Assembly: GCA_002794785.1 (NCBI GenBank)
Contig: NBBA01000010.1
Coordinates: 496,001-560,000, forward strand
Reading direction: 5' to 3'
From: Coniferiporia sulphurascens
Lineage: Eukaryota; Basidiomycota; Agaricomycetes; Hymenochaetales; Hymenochaetaceae
Length of the DNA: 64,000 nucleotides
Positions 1 to 11,965 of this stretch are shown piece after piece; position 1 is the stretch's first letter, and each line of letters starts with the position of its first letter. The notes beneath the pieces are model-generated. The model saw nothing but the letters and a program-made list of their open reading frames with translations, searched no databases and was not told where the DNA came from. Made by a program: the position numbers and the translations under genes.

Positions 1-1973
1 CACATGGGAACATAGTTCAATGAACCCTGGTTTCTGGTCTTCATCAGCTGAAACATGGTTCACTAACCATCTTGAAAAAATAAGGAAAAACGAAGCAGGA
101 GTTCAAAATCAGGCAAGCTGGGGGAAGACCTTGCAGTTACTGAGGCAATCGAAACCCATGTTAAAATCCAACAGGCTCATGGCCAAATGTTTTTTAGATA
201 AGTAGAGCCTGCATAAATTTATTGTTATTATTCACCACTGATATACTGTGTGTGCATTGAGAGTTCCCTCTCTAGGTCCTGGATTATAACAAGGTATAAT
301 GTATTAGTCACAATCGCATAATAAGCACACCATTGCCTGCCACTGCCGCCACAAGAGTCCTGCCACTTGGTGCGCCATCCGCGAAACTGGCTTCTCCCAA
401 TTTCTCTCTTCATTCATTTTCTCTTCTCCTTGGCACGTTTGTCTGAGTGGCCTTTCCACTAATTGACCTTCCTTTCTAAATTGCACTCACCTGTCACTGA
501 GCTCGTCCACTTTTCCTTTCCACACGCTCTCTCTACTGGCTTCATTTTCTTTCTCTTTCTCCTCTTACCTGCCTCCCATTTCACCATGAGAATCCAATGG
601 TACTTAGAAAAGGCATATGCTCGCAATTGCACATTTCACAAAAAATGCGCAAGAGCTGCATGGAATGCTGGCATTTGGGAATATGGGGCGAAATTGTCAA
701 GGGCATATATACGGTGAGCTTTTTTCCCCTGTTCTCATTTTTGTACTGACTATTATTACCACTTTTCACTTAGATCTACCATCCATAGATCCGTTGGCGA
801 TGACCGCGAACATATTACGGTTTCTTTTTGGTTCGTGGACGAAGGAATCGTCTGGAAGCGGACACATCACGTCCCTTTCATTCGAATGGTATGCTCCTAT
901 TCCATTTACCTAAGTGTTCAAGCATGCTAAACCCGTCGAAAGCAGGGCAGAGCCAGCACTTGTGGGTTTTTTACAGTGATCTGAGCCATTTAGGTGGTGG
1001 TATTGTACATTATATACCCTAGTTTTGCGCTAATACCGGACTACGGACCTTCTAATCCTCCTTCTTTACTTTTCTGCTATTGAACTGCTTTGTCTTTGCT
1101 TATCTTTAGATTCAAATAATAGTTTTCGCTTTTTTTTTCTTTCTTCACGTTCAACAAGTCCGCTGGCATGAAAAGTTGCCAGCGGACTAGGTTATTTCAC
1201 TCAGTCACCTGTGCAAGCAGGTTCCATTATGTATTAGGGTTGACACTTACATTATCATATGCACGCTTTCTGCCTTTTTTTTGGTACATGACAATGTATT
1301 TAGCACTACAGAATAAATACAATATTGCTTTGTTACTCCCTACATGCGGCACGGACTAAATATTTCAAGCTCAAAAGTAAGTCCTAGTCCTCTTATGTGA
1401 TGAACGCATGTGATATCCCTATATCCGAAACTGGGATTTGCACACTCGATTTGGCATCCACGTAGCGGAAGTTACGTACAACGTGGGTCTCCGGTGTCCC
1501 AGGTGGAGCTGGGTCCAAGCTGTCGAGCGTTTTTATTGATGGGAACTGAAAACACAAAACAAAGGGGCTGGGTCCAATCTGTTGCCATACAATTGGTCTA
1601 TTATATCGCGAACTTTGTGTACCGACTTCTGACGTATGCGTTTGTTCAGGACGGACGCCCTCCATTTTGCACCCAGAGGGAGACCTACGCATCCAACCAC
1701 TGCAGTTAGCTCCAAAGATGACAAAAAAACCTCAAACCCTAAAGGCCCCAAAGACTCCAAAGCCCACCCCAGCTAGCCGGTGCACAAATATTTTATCCTC
1801 GTGCTCAAAACGGCAGGACCACCACTTTCAAGCAGTAGCTGAGCTACCAGCATTACCATGAACCACCAGCATTGGTGTTGAAAGTGGAGTCCATTTTAAT
1901 TTGAGGGTGACCAGACAAAAGATCCAGTGGAGACTGGGTGGTACGAAATTGCAATGTTGGGTTAGAAGGCATT
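1..1973. other. no gene recognised
   Basis: I see only short open frames with no recognisable motif on either strand and no convincing splice-linked exons. The stretch is moderately AT-rich and looks intergenic or decayed. Confidence 0.5.
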
Positions 1974-2288
1974 TCATTTGCCGTGCTTAGCTGTATTATG
2001 ATTGACCTCCTCTGAAAACTTGATTACTATTGAAATGACTGCTATCTTTGGGCTCAGACCACGGCATGGAAGAGCCAGTACGCCTATTTCGAGCCCTAGA
2101 AACATGATGGAATATGGCAAGATCCACAGCACGTAATGGAGACCTCTAATATCAAGCGCTGGCTGTGTCATTAGCTTCATCGGCATGTAAATTGCTGTGG
2201 AGCGGTCGAGCACCCTCACTACAGCAATTGTTGGCGAGTTTGTCCGAAGTCTTAGACTAGCCATACATTTCCATAAGTTAAGTGCCAA
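1974..2288 (-). pseudogene. possible remnant of a fungal multi-pass membrane protein
   Basis: This is a single 104-codon open frame with two hydrophobic stretches, around LHYVLWILPYSIMFLGLEIGV and its neighbours. It opens with a segment of the type LNLWKCMASLRLRTNSP. That pattern faintly resembles the helix-loop-helix part of the abundant basidiomycete seven-TM family annotated with DUF6533-like N termini, followed in intact members by an R-D-G-T-like motif (here D-R-S-T). No upstream exons with the remaining helices could be found, so it is either a fragment or chance. The family assignment is an inference from pattern only and is weak. Confidence 0.2.
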
Positions 2289-2289
2289 A

Positions 2290-2445
2290 TGAATTCATTC
2301 ATTACGATTCTCGGCACGTGTTGGCCCAGACAAGAGAACAGCAGGCGAAAATAGTGCGCCGATCAAGGGTGTCCGTGAAGACCCGAAGCGGGAGATAACA
2401 GGTCCGCTTTGCTACTTTCCCTTCATCAACGAGTACATAGATTCC
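2290..2445 (+). pseudogene. degenerate fourth copy of the small disordered-protein gene
   Basis: The stretch resembles exon 3 and the following intron of the gene at 4073-4589. Both contain gcgaaaatagtgcgccgat or its close variant (g-a-cgaaaatagtgcgccaat), a preceding gaattcat..acg stretch, and a following ga(a)gatccc/cctgaag block. No start codon or complete exon chain was found around it, so it is best read as a decayed duplicate at the upstream edge of the tandem array 2.9-5.5 kb. Confidence 0.45.
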
Positions 2446-2888
2446 TCGCGCGAGACAGAGCATGGCAGGCGAAAACCCAGAATTATTTACCGCCTTATCG
2501 CTGAAATCCAGGCTTGCGAATCTGTCGACGATGCAACGAAGATAGGCAACCGCCGTTCGGTCCTCAGCTCAGCTTCAAGATCTTGTTGGTGTAATCGGGG
2601 CTGCCGCGGCGTCTGTTTTCGTAAGGGATCAACCAAGTTGGAGATGGCAAACCATTCAACATCAGAAATTTGCGGCTATACGGCCTAACGCAGTGTAAAC
2701 AGGGGATACCGAGCCTTCAAGCAGTTAGAAGGGCGTTAGGAAGGAGATACGGTTCAAGCATGACAAAAAGGCCCACATGGCGCACGAGAAGATGCGGGCT
2801 TCAAGCGCCTACCTTGTGCTTATAATTCAACGCCCGAAGAGAACCCTGTTATCAACATAGCCTGCTCTCGTCCCCTGCTCAACCGGCC

Positions 2889-3431
2889 ATGTCCTCAGAA
2901 ATCGAAGCATCCGCGCCTACAGAAGTACCTTCCGAAACTAGTGGCAAAAGGCGAGTTCAAATTTTCTTCATCCGTGTTGACGTTGTGGCTATATCTCCAA
3001 AATACGCTTATCCGGTAACTGACAGAGAACCAACTGCCGAGGAACAAGACACGCCGGGTGACGAAGCAAGGTACGTGCAACTCCAAGAGGGATCGCATCC
3101 TGTTGTTGATTGCATGCGTGCATATGCAGCGGTTCCGAGCCATCCAGCTCGGGACCTCAAGAAGAGAGCACAAGCGACGCTAGTCCTGGAGACGAGGAGT
3201 AAGTCTGACCACTTGGAGCGCGTTGTGTTCTTGATTGTTGACCGCTCAATCCCAGAGAATCTAAAACGTGAGACAGATCTCTTGACCACTTTTTTTCTTG
3301 TGATAGAGACCTACAGTATATGTATATGCACTGACGCGCCATGTATTCATTCCAGACCCCCTCGACCTCGCTTTGTGCCCAAAGGACCAACGAACCTACC
3401 GACCACTGCTAAACCCAAACCAAAGAAGTAG
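2889..3431 (+). CDS. small acidic disordered protein, array copy 1
   Basis: Unknown function. The four-exon model is 2889-2950, 3026-3070, 3130-3198 and 3356-3431, giving about 83 residues starting MSSEIEASAPTEVPSETSGK. It is dominated by E, D, S, T and P, and turns basic at the end (RFVPKGPTNLPTTAKPKPKK). There is no signal peptide, membrane segment or folded-domain motif. Introns 2 and 3 have GT-AG borders. Intron 1 (75 nt) would use a GC donor and is a multiple of three without stops, so it could be retained. Exon phases, size and the terminal F-V-P-K-G motif match the two neighbours at 4073-4589 and 4951-5479, which supports the exon chain and shows tandem duplication. Confidence 0.6.
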   Translation: MSSEIEASAPTEVPSETSGKRRVQIFFIRVDVVAISPKYAYPVTDREPTAEEQDTPGDEARYVQLQEGSHPVVDCMRAYAAVPSHPARDLKKRAQATLVLETRSKSDHLERVVFLIVDRSIPENLKRETDLLTTFFLVIETYSICICTDAPCIHSRPPRPRFVPKGPTNLPTTAKPKPKK

Positions 3432-4072
3432 AGCCACGACACGGATTGATACGGGTTCGCAACTCCCTGCACCTTTGTTGTCTTTTCGCCCCTACCGGTC
3501 TTACGTTACTGGCCTGGTCTGTAAAATGAATAGAAACAATGACGTTTCAAGTTGATAAATGTGGAGTTCGTCAGGCTAAGCCGCCAATAAGTTGATAAAC
3601 GCCAGAGAAACTGTGTAAAGGCCCCTCGCTAATACAAAGCTGCAATGTCGATATGGATGACTGTTGTGTTAGGCTGTGCCTTTAGTTGTTGTTGAAAACT
3701 TGTTCTTAGCTTTACTTTTTGGCGTTCGCCGTTTACCGCCGCTCTTCGTGAGAAAATCCGTGACTTCAGTCACGGTCGCCGACGGTCCCCCCTTGCCGTT
3801 GAATACTCACTGGCGTATCCGAGTCAAAACAACTTGAACTTGAACAGCATCTAGCAAGCGTCCCTGATGCGAGGCACGGGCTGTGAAGCCTGTGATGGCG
3901 GCAACGCAGGCCAACACCACCGGTCTGTGCACTGCTGTGGGATGGTCGAACGGCGCTCCTGCTATAGAAAGCCGCTTACCGGTGCTTCCCCAATTCTGAC
4001 GCCGAACGCGTCTCTAGCTAACTGCTCCCACCCACTGCACCTAGTGTTCCATATTCAAACCGCAAGTCATTA
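3432..4072. other. spacer between array copies 1 and 2
   Basis: No coding signal was seen. It contains a short imperfect hairpin-prone stretch around 3755-3790 (gtgacttcagtcac) but nothing I can name. Confidence 0.4.
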
Positions 4073-4589
4073 ATGTCGCTAACTGGAAATCTGGATACCG
4101 TCGCCCCCGTCAGCGCCGACCGCCTGCCGGCGGAGGCTGTCCACACTGCCGAGGGCGTGCGCGAGGTCCGGTAAGTGCAGACGAGGCATTTTTAGTGGGC
4201 TCGCGAAAACTTCTGAACAGGCGCCCCTCTTTCCCTAGACCAGCTCAGGACGCAACGGAGTCTGAAAGCCCCGTGAAAAAGCCCAACGGCGAAGTTGTGC
4301 AGCCGAAAAATGACACGGAAGAGCCTGCGCCTCCGTAAGTTAACTGCATGATGAATTCATCATACGTTTTGACACACGTCCCATAGGCAAGTGAACGCAG
4401 ACGAAAATAGTGCGCCAATGAAAAGGAGGGGTACGATCACAAAGATCCTGAAGTGAGCAATTTCAAGTTCGCCTTGCTATTTATCGCACTTAACAGCTGC
4501 ACAGACCTATGACATTTCTCCCAAGAGGTAAAGCAACCAAAGCAACCGCCTCCGGGAACCAAAAAAGGGGTAATTGCGTTATTTTTTAA
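4073..4589 (+). CDS. small acidic disordered protein, array copy 2, ending in a CaaX-like C-V-I-F
   Basis: Unknown function. Start ATG at 4073 (MSLTGNLDTVAPVSADRLPA). Exons are joined by GT-AG introns near 4171, 4334 and 4455. The last intron, gtgagc to gcacag, joins ..TKILK to PMTFLPRGKATKATASGN. That junction is supported because it restores the F-L-P-R-G motif shared with the other two copies. The frame then runs through an A6G4 run to ..QKRGNCVIF and a stop at 4587-4589. Composition is acidic and proline-rich in the middle and basic at the end. The C-terminal Cys-Val-Ile-Phe fits the prenylation box pattern, but neither paralogue has it, so it may be fortuitous. If the last intron is not spliced, the protein ends at ..TKILK. 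Confidence 0.55.
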
Positions 4590-4950
4590 TTATACGGAGC
4601 GACGGTTCCGTATTTCCGCGCAACGTAAAGTAGTGTGATACGTTTGCCTTTGTAGTAATCAGAACTCATCCATTGTGTACACCACTTAACCCTTCATAAA
4701 GTACCGTCTTTTAAACCTATGATATGCTCTAGTGGTCACGACATTCTGTTTTGATTTAATTTCTGTTTACCGCGATTTTTTTTGTTACCGAGCATTGCGG
4801 CTACTTGAAGGACCCGAGGTGATTAGGCGCCGAACGAATTCAGCAAGATAAAGGGATTTCGTCCAGGGCGCTTGCCATCTGATATCGTACCCCCATCTGC
4901 TGTTATCCCCTATTACTCGCTCGAAACTCTTACAGAGCTCACATCTACCC
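4590..4950. other. spacer between array copies 2 and 3
   Basis: AT-rich, no open frame of note. It presumably holds the 3' end of copy 2 and the promoter of copy 3. Confidence 0.4.
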
Positions 4951-5479
4951 ATGTCGTCCCCCTCATCTGCCAAAGACGCGGAAGAGACGCACGTTGAGTC
5001 AGGGGAAATCAAGGAGGAAATACAGTGAGTACCGCCGGCTGCTGATCGACCCGATCCGTCGAGCTTTGTTGCCAATCGTGGACACACACGACTGGCCATG
5101 CAATTCTTGAGGCTATGCGGTACTGATTCTGATCGCCAGGCCTACCGCGGACGCTAGCACTGCCCCGGGGGATGAAACTACGGAGAAAAGAGCACCCGAA
5201 AATGCCGGGGATGCGCCGCAGACGTGAGCGCCGCCTTAAAACTTCTACCGTGTCTGTTGCGTATCGCTTTATCATCGTCCCTTGCGCACAGAGAGGCGAA
5301 CGCTGAGGTCCAAGAAAAGGCACCCACGCCGCCCAAGGAGGAGCAGTGAGACAAGCTTCACTACTCCGGCACTGCGTCGTACTAAACGCTGTCCTTCATT
5401 GTCTCCTTTAAGTCATTCCAGATTTATCCCTCGAGGAAAGCTTAATCCGGCGAGCGGATCCGGTGGACAAAAGAAATGA
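4951..5479 (+). CDS. small acidic disordered protein, array copy 3
   Basis: Unknown function. The four exons are 4951-5024, 5140-5223, 5292-5345 and 5422-5479, with GT-AG borders throughout, giving 89 residues. It begins MSSPSSAKDAEETHVESGEI, is rich in E, A, P, T and K, and ends FIPRGKLNPASGSGGQKK. No cysteines, signal peptide or hydrophobic segment are visible, so an intrinsically disordered soluble protein is expected. It shares exon number, phases and the terminal F-I-P-R-G-K motif with the copies at 2889 and 4073. This is the cleanest of the three models and the reference for the others. Confidence 0.65.
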
Positions 5480-7013
5480 TGGCTATAATATACGCTGTAT
5501 CTGTGTCCCGCAGCTGATACCTTTCTGCAAGTGCGGCATGGACTGCATACAACCAGAGAAATGATGAACTACTGGCCTACCGCTATGTATAGAATACAAT
5601 ATATACAATCGCATTTTCGAGCAAACCGAGAACAGTGTCCAAAATTAACTCAAAACCTGTAGCTCAGGTGAGAAACCAGGCCATAAATCCGGGCTCACAA
5701 GGCCGGTGTTGAATCTAGGAGCTCAATGGAGATGAAAGACAAGCCCCGATTCGATTGACATCGCGAACAGAGTGGACTTTCAGCAGATTCCCCGGACCGG
5801 CAGAAGCCGGATGGAAACGCCTTAGACTATATAGCAGCTATGGGAGCCTTCCCCGACACGAGCTTAAGAACCATCGACCATTAAAAAAGACCCGCCGCTG
5901 CGTGAATCGTCTACTTCCTCTCACAGATGTTCGTTAAAGATTCTAGATTGGGTCCTCGGAAATGCCTAGCTCGCTGTGTTACGGGGCACATTACAGAATC
6001 CCCCGAGCGTGAGTTTCGGGTGCCTGCGCTATAGCGTCTAAATTTGTATGGCGAAGTGGCATTAAGTCATTCTCCTCTCACATTTAATTGCCGCTGTGAT
6101 GGTGTCATTTAAAATTGCTCCACCGACAATGACGGCGATGTTGCTATCCATTGCTCCCGAGTCAAACGGACAGAGTTTATCGAGATTGACGCCAGGACCT
6201 CACGGTAACATGCGAGAAGCCTGGAGCGTGGAGCTTTGGAAATAGGTACAGGCAGGAACTGATAGATAAGAAGTTGGGTACATTTAAATGCGCATACATT
6301 TGGCTTCAATTAGCTACGGTGGGTCTCTTGTAGCTCCATTATTCTATTAAGATTTCATTGCGACTGGCTATTTACCACTGCGAGATATAAAGGCTCGTCA
6401 CGGTACTGAATGAGGCCTCGGACCTGGAGGCCCATGAGCCACGAGATCCGTGCACCAGCGTGTTAAGCACCTCATGCTAAGGTGGAGGACTCGGAGGTCC
6501 ATACTTAGCCACTATCACGTAATCTGCATGTCACATTTTGGCTGGTGGACATGTTCATTCCCTTACCTGCTCAGCACACATGCAGTATCAGTATGAATCG
6601 CTCGACGGAAATGTGGAACGGGATTTGAATGTGTGGCCTTGTTGAATTGTATGTAGAGTAACAGTTAAGGGATGAAGTCTGAAAATCTCCAATTTCCCAA
6701 TGGAGATTGTCGATCGTTACTATATAAGGTGGCATTTTACTCAAAGTTCTCACCACGTGACTGTCAACGAGCAGCTGAGTTTGGACTTCCCCTACCTTAG
6801 CCGGGGTATAATTCCCTTTTGGAGTGTCGATCAGACTGGACGGCGATCAAGAAGATTTGCATGCGCACCGCTAATGACAACGGAAGTAAAGAAAATAAAA
6901 GTACGATCCAACTAGTACGTTCGAGTAAGATTTCAGGTCATTATAGCGATACAAACGTTAAAACGATTGTCTCAAGAAATATGCAGCTGTTTATAATGTA
7001 AACGTGTCGCCCA
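5480..7013. other. no gene recognised
   Basis: Only short unrelated open frames. No conserved motif or splice-linked exon chain was found on either strand. Confidence 0.4.
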
Positions 7014-8882
7014 TTAATGTACTCTGTCCACGGTAGGGTCAGTGTGTATCACGCCAAACAACGCCTGCATTGCACACATGGTGGAACTTACGGTAGGACG
7101 AAGGCTTCCGAGCTGAATGATGCTCAGACAGGGAATGATAAGCTTCAATGAGTCACTCACTTGTGGTCTTGGGCATGTGAGAGGAATACCGTACTGCTGA
7201 CGGGCCTCCTCCGTAGTTCTTTCCAGCTCAAAACTGTTTGGTACCCCATTGTTACAACCCATCAAGGAGCCGTGAGAGTTATACCCAGCTCACCTTAAAT
7301 GATACAGCAGCTCTTCATACGTCCAGTGAGCTTTCTCCCCTATAAATCGAACGACATCAATGGACTTGCTCCAGGCCCGAGAACGAGACATTTTCCTACG
7401 TAAGAGCTTATCCAAGGACTTAAGTGTAGAGTGAGTGAGCTTTACGGCTTCGATGTGGTAAAACAGGCGTCGTACCTGTGTGAGGAGACCGCCCTTCGGG
7501 CTCTCATATCCAACTTGGCCATCCATACAGGCGGACCATGAAGTCTCAAATTCGTCATCAACCAGTTTAGCTGCATCAAGAATCTGATACGGATGCAGTT
7601 TAGTAAATAAACTCACTACGTGCCTTGAGGTATTTCTAGACGTGTGCTTTCTATCATTGAATGATCCCTGCTTTAGCGTCGCCTGCGCGTAGCCAGATAC
7701 AGGCTCGGGGCATGTAATACTGGCGACGTAGGGCAGTTCTGAGTAAATCTAAAGATGAGAATGAGGGTTAGAATGCCATAGATAGCTGTGACTTACTACA
7801 CTCAAATTCGTTAACGAGATCCAATGTCTGGTCGTTTTTACTTTCACTTGTGCTTCGACGAAGGTGAGAATAATTATCATGGAGTCGATCGGGAGAATGG
7901 GTGTGGTCCAAATCTTTCTCACAATTCTCAATCTAGTGCAAGATAGCAAGTCAAGAAATATTCAAAACATACCGGCACCAGTACCAGAATGGCAGCAATC
8001 CATGATGATCTGAAGAAAATCAAGTCTAGATTGGGACGGAGAAGCAATAAGCTAGCTCACAGTCATATGTACATCAGGGCGGAGCTGGTTTACCAGGATA
8101 TCCTTCAGATGCTTGCTGGAGTTTATTGATTACCCTCTAGAGAAATGAAGGAGGGGCTCACATCGTCTATGATATAGTTCGAGAAAATCTTTCCGTTTGG
8201 TGCATTAGGATCATATGCGACATCGGACGGCCATATGGCTTTACCCGAAATGCAGGTGAGTCGACACGACAAGAGAAACTCCGTTGGAATGACACACCCT
8301 CGTCCATTCCATCATCTTCTGAGCCGTCATAGTTTTTCAATTGTGAACCGTGTCCTGAGACTTCGCATAAACAGTGCTGGATAAGCTCCGGTTGACGCGC
8401 ATCCGACCTTCAATTTACTACTCACAGTGGAAAACGAGGTGGTCGCCCGCTTGAGCGCCTCTGACCAGATCAGACATAGCCCAAAGCTTTGACACCGGAA
8501 ATGAGAACGAATCTCGGGTCCGAGGCATTGCTTGAAGCTCACTATATTTGCTCTAGTCGGCACTTCGTGCCTCCCGTCATCCCTCAGGATGGAAATATCT
8601 TTTCTCTTGTAGCCAAACCTCTCTTCAAGTTTACCCATCATCTTTTATGAAGTATAATGGGATGGGCGAAGGGGACGTACCGGTAAGCAGCGCCTCCATC
8701 GTCTCGGAGTCTCTATGAGTTCCGCGGAGCTCCTTTAGGGAGTGAATCGGTTTATTATTCCCATCCAGAGTTCTCTGCAGGTCTTGGTAACGTATGCCAA
8801 TGGAAAGAGCTTTTCGGGATTCGGGCAGTTTTGGGGCCATATGTCCCCGGATTAAGAATCTTTGCAGGAGGTTTTTCAGCAT
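7014..8882 (-). CDS. caspase-domain (metacaspase-like) protein
   Basis: This is a predicted clan CD cysteine peptidase-like protein. Spliced exons read RKALSIGIRYQDLQ, then LLTERFGYKRKDISILRDDG (intron gtacgt..cttgaag), PTRANI-LWAMSDLVRGAQAG, and FHFSGHGSQLKNYDGSED with the catalytic His. Next come AIWPSDVAYDPNAP and IIMDCCHSGTGAG with the catalytic Cys. The C-terminal part has SWSACMDGQVGYESPKGG, a GGxLT-type block, then AHWTYEELLYHL. Both catalytic residues are present, and every junction used has GT-AG borders that restore family motifs. The start is either ATG 8882 or 8840; the latter (MAPKLPESRKALSIG) gives the more usual N terminus. No N-terminal prodomain such as a Q/N-rich or zinc-finger region is obvious. 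The segment between about 7620 and 7950 has ambiguous splicing. In fungi such proteins are linked to stress and cell-death regulation; the role here is inferred. Confidence 0.8.
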
Positions 8883-11800
8883 CGCCGTCGTTCCTTGCTA
8901 TGACCAGGGACTAGTAGGCAGTAAGATTGGGCTTGAAAAGGGTACTGGTCTAAGGTTCGAGGGGGTCAGGAGCTACATCGTGTACTAGTCGTCCAAAAGA
9001 TTGATCACCGTGGCGCCTAAGGGGTCGTGTACCACACGACCGGCGGCGCTCGGGGGGACAGCTGGGTTTATGACAAGATTGGCGGTGATCAAAGGAAATG
9101 GTCTTCCTCACTGGACCATTTCGAAGGCACAGTTGAGCTATATGGAGTTTCCATGAGCTCAAAACGCAAACAGGTGCTCACGGAAGGGCGCTTATTTGAA
9201 ACGTGTCTAGACGCGACGGACAAGCGTGGTCCGTGCATTGGCGCTTAAAAGAACTCGTATGCTCATTTCGAAGTTCCATTTGCTGGAAAAGCTCGATCCG
9301 GCCGGCGCCAAACTGTGCGCCATCACCAGAGATATTTGGCGTGTAACTGCATTTCGCGCTCGATGTGAATTTCTGGGTACAATTCGGAAGAACGCGAGAC
9401 TTGAAACTAAGACCACACCATCACTGCTGTCTAGAAAATCACACAGGCCCCCCCAGCTATTCCGGCTTTCACCGCTGCTGCACCGAGTTTTGCGGCTGCA
9501 GGACCGGCCTTCGTCGAAACCGCAAACACCGTTGTTGTTAATTCGCCTTTGGGGACGATGGGGGGCATCCCTGGTTTTCGTCTAATATAATATTCATAAG
9601 TAGAATGACCACTAGAGCAAAAATTAGAGATCACATGGGTAAGTTTGGCGGCGTACTCGACGGGGAGAGTTCACTGGAAGTTCCAGCACTGAAGTCTTAA
9701 GTGAGCACGACAGGAATACTTTGGATGGCTTGGATAATACCTCGTGTTTTCTTTGCTTCCTGGCGCCGCAGTACCGAAGAGCGAGTACCTGCCTGAAGGA
9801 TCCGACATTTTTTACAGATGGAACAGTATACAAATTTACGGGCACAGGTGTAGGGGGAAAACGAAGAGCAGGGGTGGCAGAGTATGGATGAGATTGGGTA
9901 TGTGCATTATAGTGCTCATGACTGGCCCGACGGCGAAAAGACACGTTGCATCAGATAGTGTGGATTCGCACTAGTATTGAGAGAAGGATGAAGGCCTTAG
10001 TAAGGAGTTCCCTCACAATCCACCGAGCATGCTGGGAAGGCAAAACAGGGTGCCGCGCGCAGGTGAGAGTCATCAACCGATAAACAAGCGCCTATATCAG
10101 TCTGGGCGCGTTGGGGCACGATTCCTGAGAGTGAGATCCATGTTGTAAATATCAACAGTTTGGTGAGCCCCGGGCCATAGCGTCGAGTCGTTGTCAGCAT
10201 TTTGTTTCACGTCTACATCCCTACAGCTAAGCGATGACGCAGCCAGATGCAGCACCGAAAACACCAACAGCAAATCCGGCAACAGCTGTTGACCCCAATC
10301 TACTGTTCGCAAGAATACGGTTTCTCAAGTACAAAGGTTTCCTGTAGTTCAAGATGGATACATTAGATTTCTTATCCGGATAGGCCCGTAACCTGGGACG
10401 AAACAACAAACATGTTTTTCCTGCGTGATATTATATCGTTGGCAGTCAAGGTACGGCTGCATCCCACCTCCTATTAGTCTTAAACGTCGACAAGGTGGCA
10501 GAAATGTTTGGAAATCGCATACCTTTCGTCTAGGGCATGGCCTTGAATAGGTTCTCCACGCTTGGGAATCGAGTGCAACCTATTCCAGATAGTTAAGCAT
10601 ACACATGCAAGCCAAGAAAGAAAATTTATGACCTGCTTCCATCGCCGGACATGCTTTCATTTGGTTGGGGGGACAACGTGTCCACCTTCTTACGTCCGGG
10701 TTGTTCTGAGTGAGAGGCCATACAATACGTTCAAGTTCGTTCGGTGGTGTCGATGATTCAACCTATTGCTTAAAGAAGCGAAGTCAAACAGACATACTTG
10801 CCAAAACATCGGACAGCACTCCATGAACTAGCCTGAGCGTCTGTTCAAAGTTCAAGTTGCCCGAAGCACACAGAAGCTGTCATGTAAGGGAGTTGCTCAA
10901 CTCAGGAGATATTACATCGATAACTAAAGAAAGCGCTCAGAAACTGTGTGAAGCTCGCCTCACGTGCTGTGTTATCCGCGGCCAAGCGGGGAATCGGAGG
11001 GCCTTTTTTGAACCCGCACATCGAGTTTGACCTTTGGAAGACCAGGGACTCGGCTACTGAGTTGGACCTTCTGCGAAGCGTGGGAAGCAGGGAGTTTAAG
11101 CGCCCGGCCTTGCGAGGAAAACGTTGGCGTCAATCTGCAAGAACCCCGGCGGTTTTTACAGCTAGATCCTGTGAATCTTGAACGATGCAAGCGACAATAC
11201 AGAGTAAATGGGCGCCAAAGCTCGCAAAGGGTAGCTATTCAGATTCAATTTAATCTGGCGCCGGTGTTAGTACTACTGCATACACAGGACGTACTATGTA
11301 AGTCCCCATACCCAAGCCTCGCATCAGATGGATGGAAGTCTGCATTACCATGTGTAAGCTGACTGTAACCTTTCCAATTTTGTGTTTGTGGTAGTCTACA
11401 CTGTTGGACCCCGTCTGTCTGGCAGCCCTCCAAGTTCTTCCCGTTCAACGTGTGCCAGTGAGGAATTCAAGCCCCTTCCCGTCACTTTTTGAAACTGGAA
11501 ATTGTGTTTTCGATTCCGCTCAAAGAAACTGCCAAAGACCTCTGGGTTCTCCTCAAGATAAAGAGTCGCCATTATTGCGACTATGTCAAAAGTTGAGTGA
11601 TCACATGTGCAATCGTTCATCTGCTCATATTTTCGGGTCTATGAGTAGAGTTCTGCTTGTGGCACCGACTCTCAATCACCAATTCATCAACGTCAAGAGC
11701 CCATCGGTGTACAGCCCCCTCAGGCATCGTTAAATCCAATCACACCGTTCCTGAGGAATAGATACCGCAAAAATATAAAAATGTTGGGCTATTTCCTTCT

Positions 11801-11965
11801 TTTGCCCCAGATGATTCCTTCCATGTGATATCGTCATTCTTACCCGTTTAGTGGAAGCTCAAGTTTCAAAGTGAATAAATTCGCTGCATACGGAACGCTG
11901 AACGTCGTTAAGGAGTAAGCTCGCTTTGTTTGCGTTATCCCTTAGCCACGACTAATAACATTCAG
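8883..11965. other. no gene confidently recognised
   Basis: There are many short frames on both strands. A plus-strand frame ending at 9590 encodes an Ala/Pro-rich tail (..VVVNSPLGTMGGIPGFRLI then stop) that looks like a genuine C-terminus, but no upstream exon could be tied to it. The far right part may contain the unresolved 5' exons of the gene starting near 11966. Confidence 0.35.

Noticed and set aside
9226..9585. 119-codon plus-strand open frame
   Set aside because: No recognisable motif in this frame; the adjacent frame ending at 9590 looks more protein-like, but neither can be tied to a gene.
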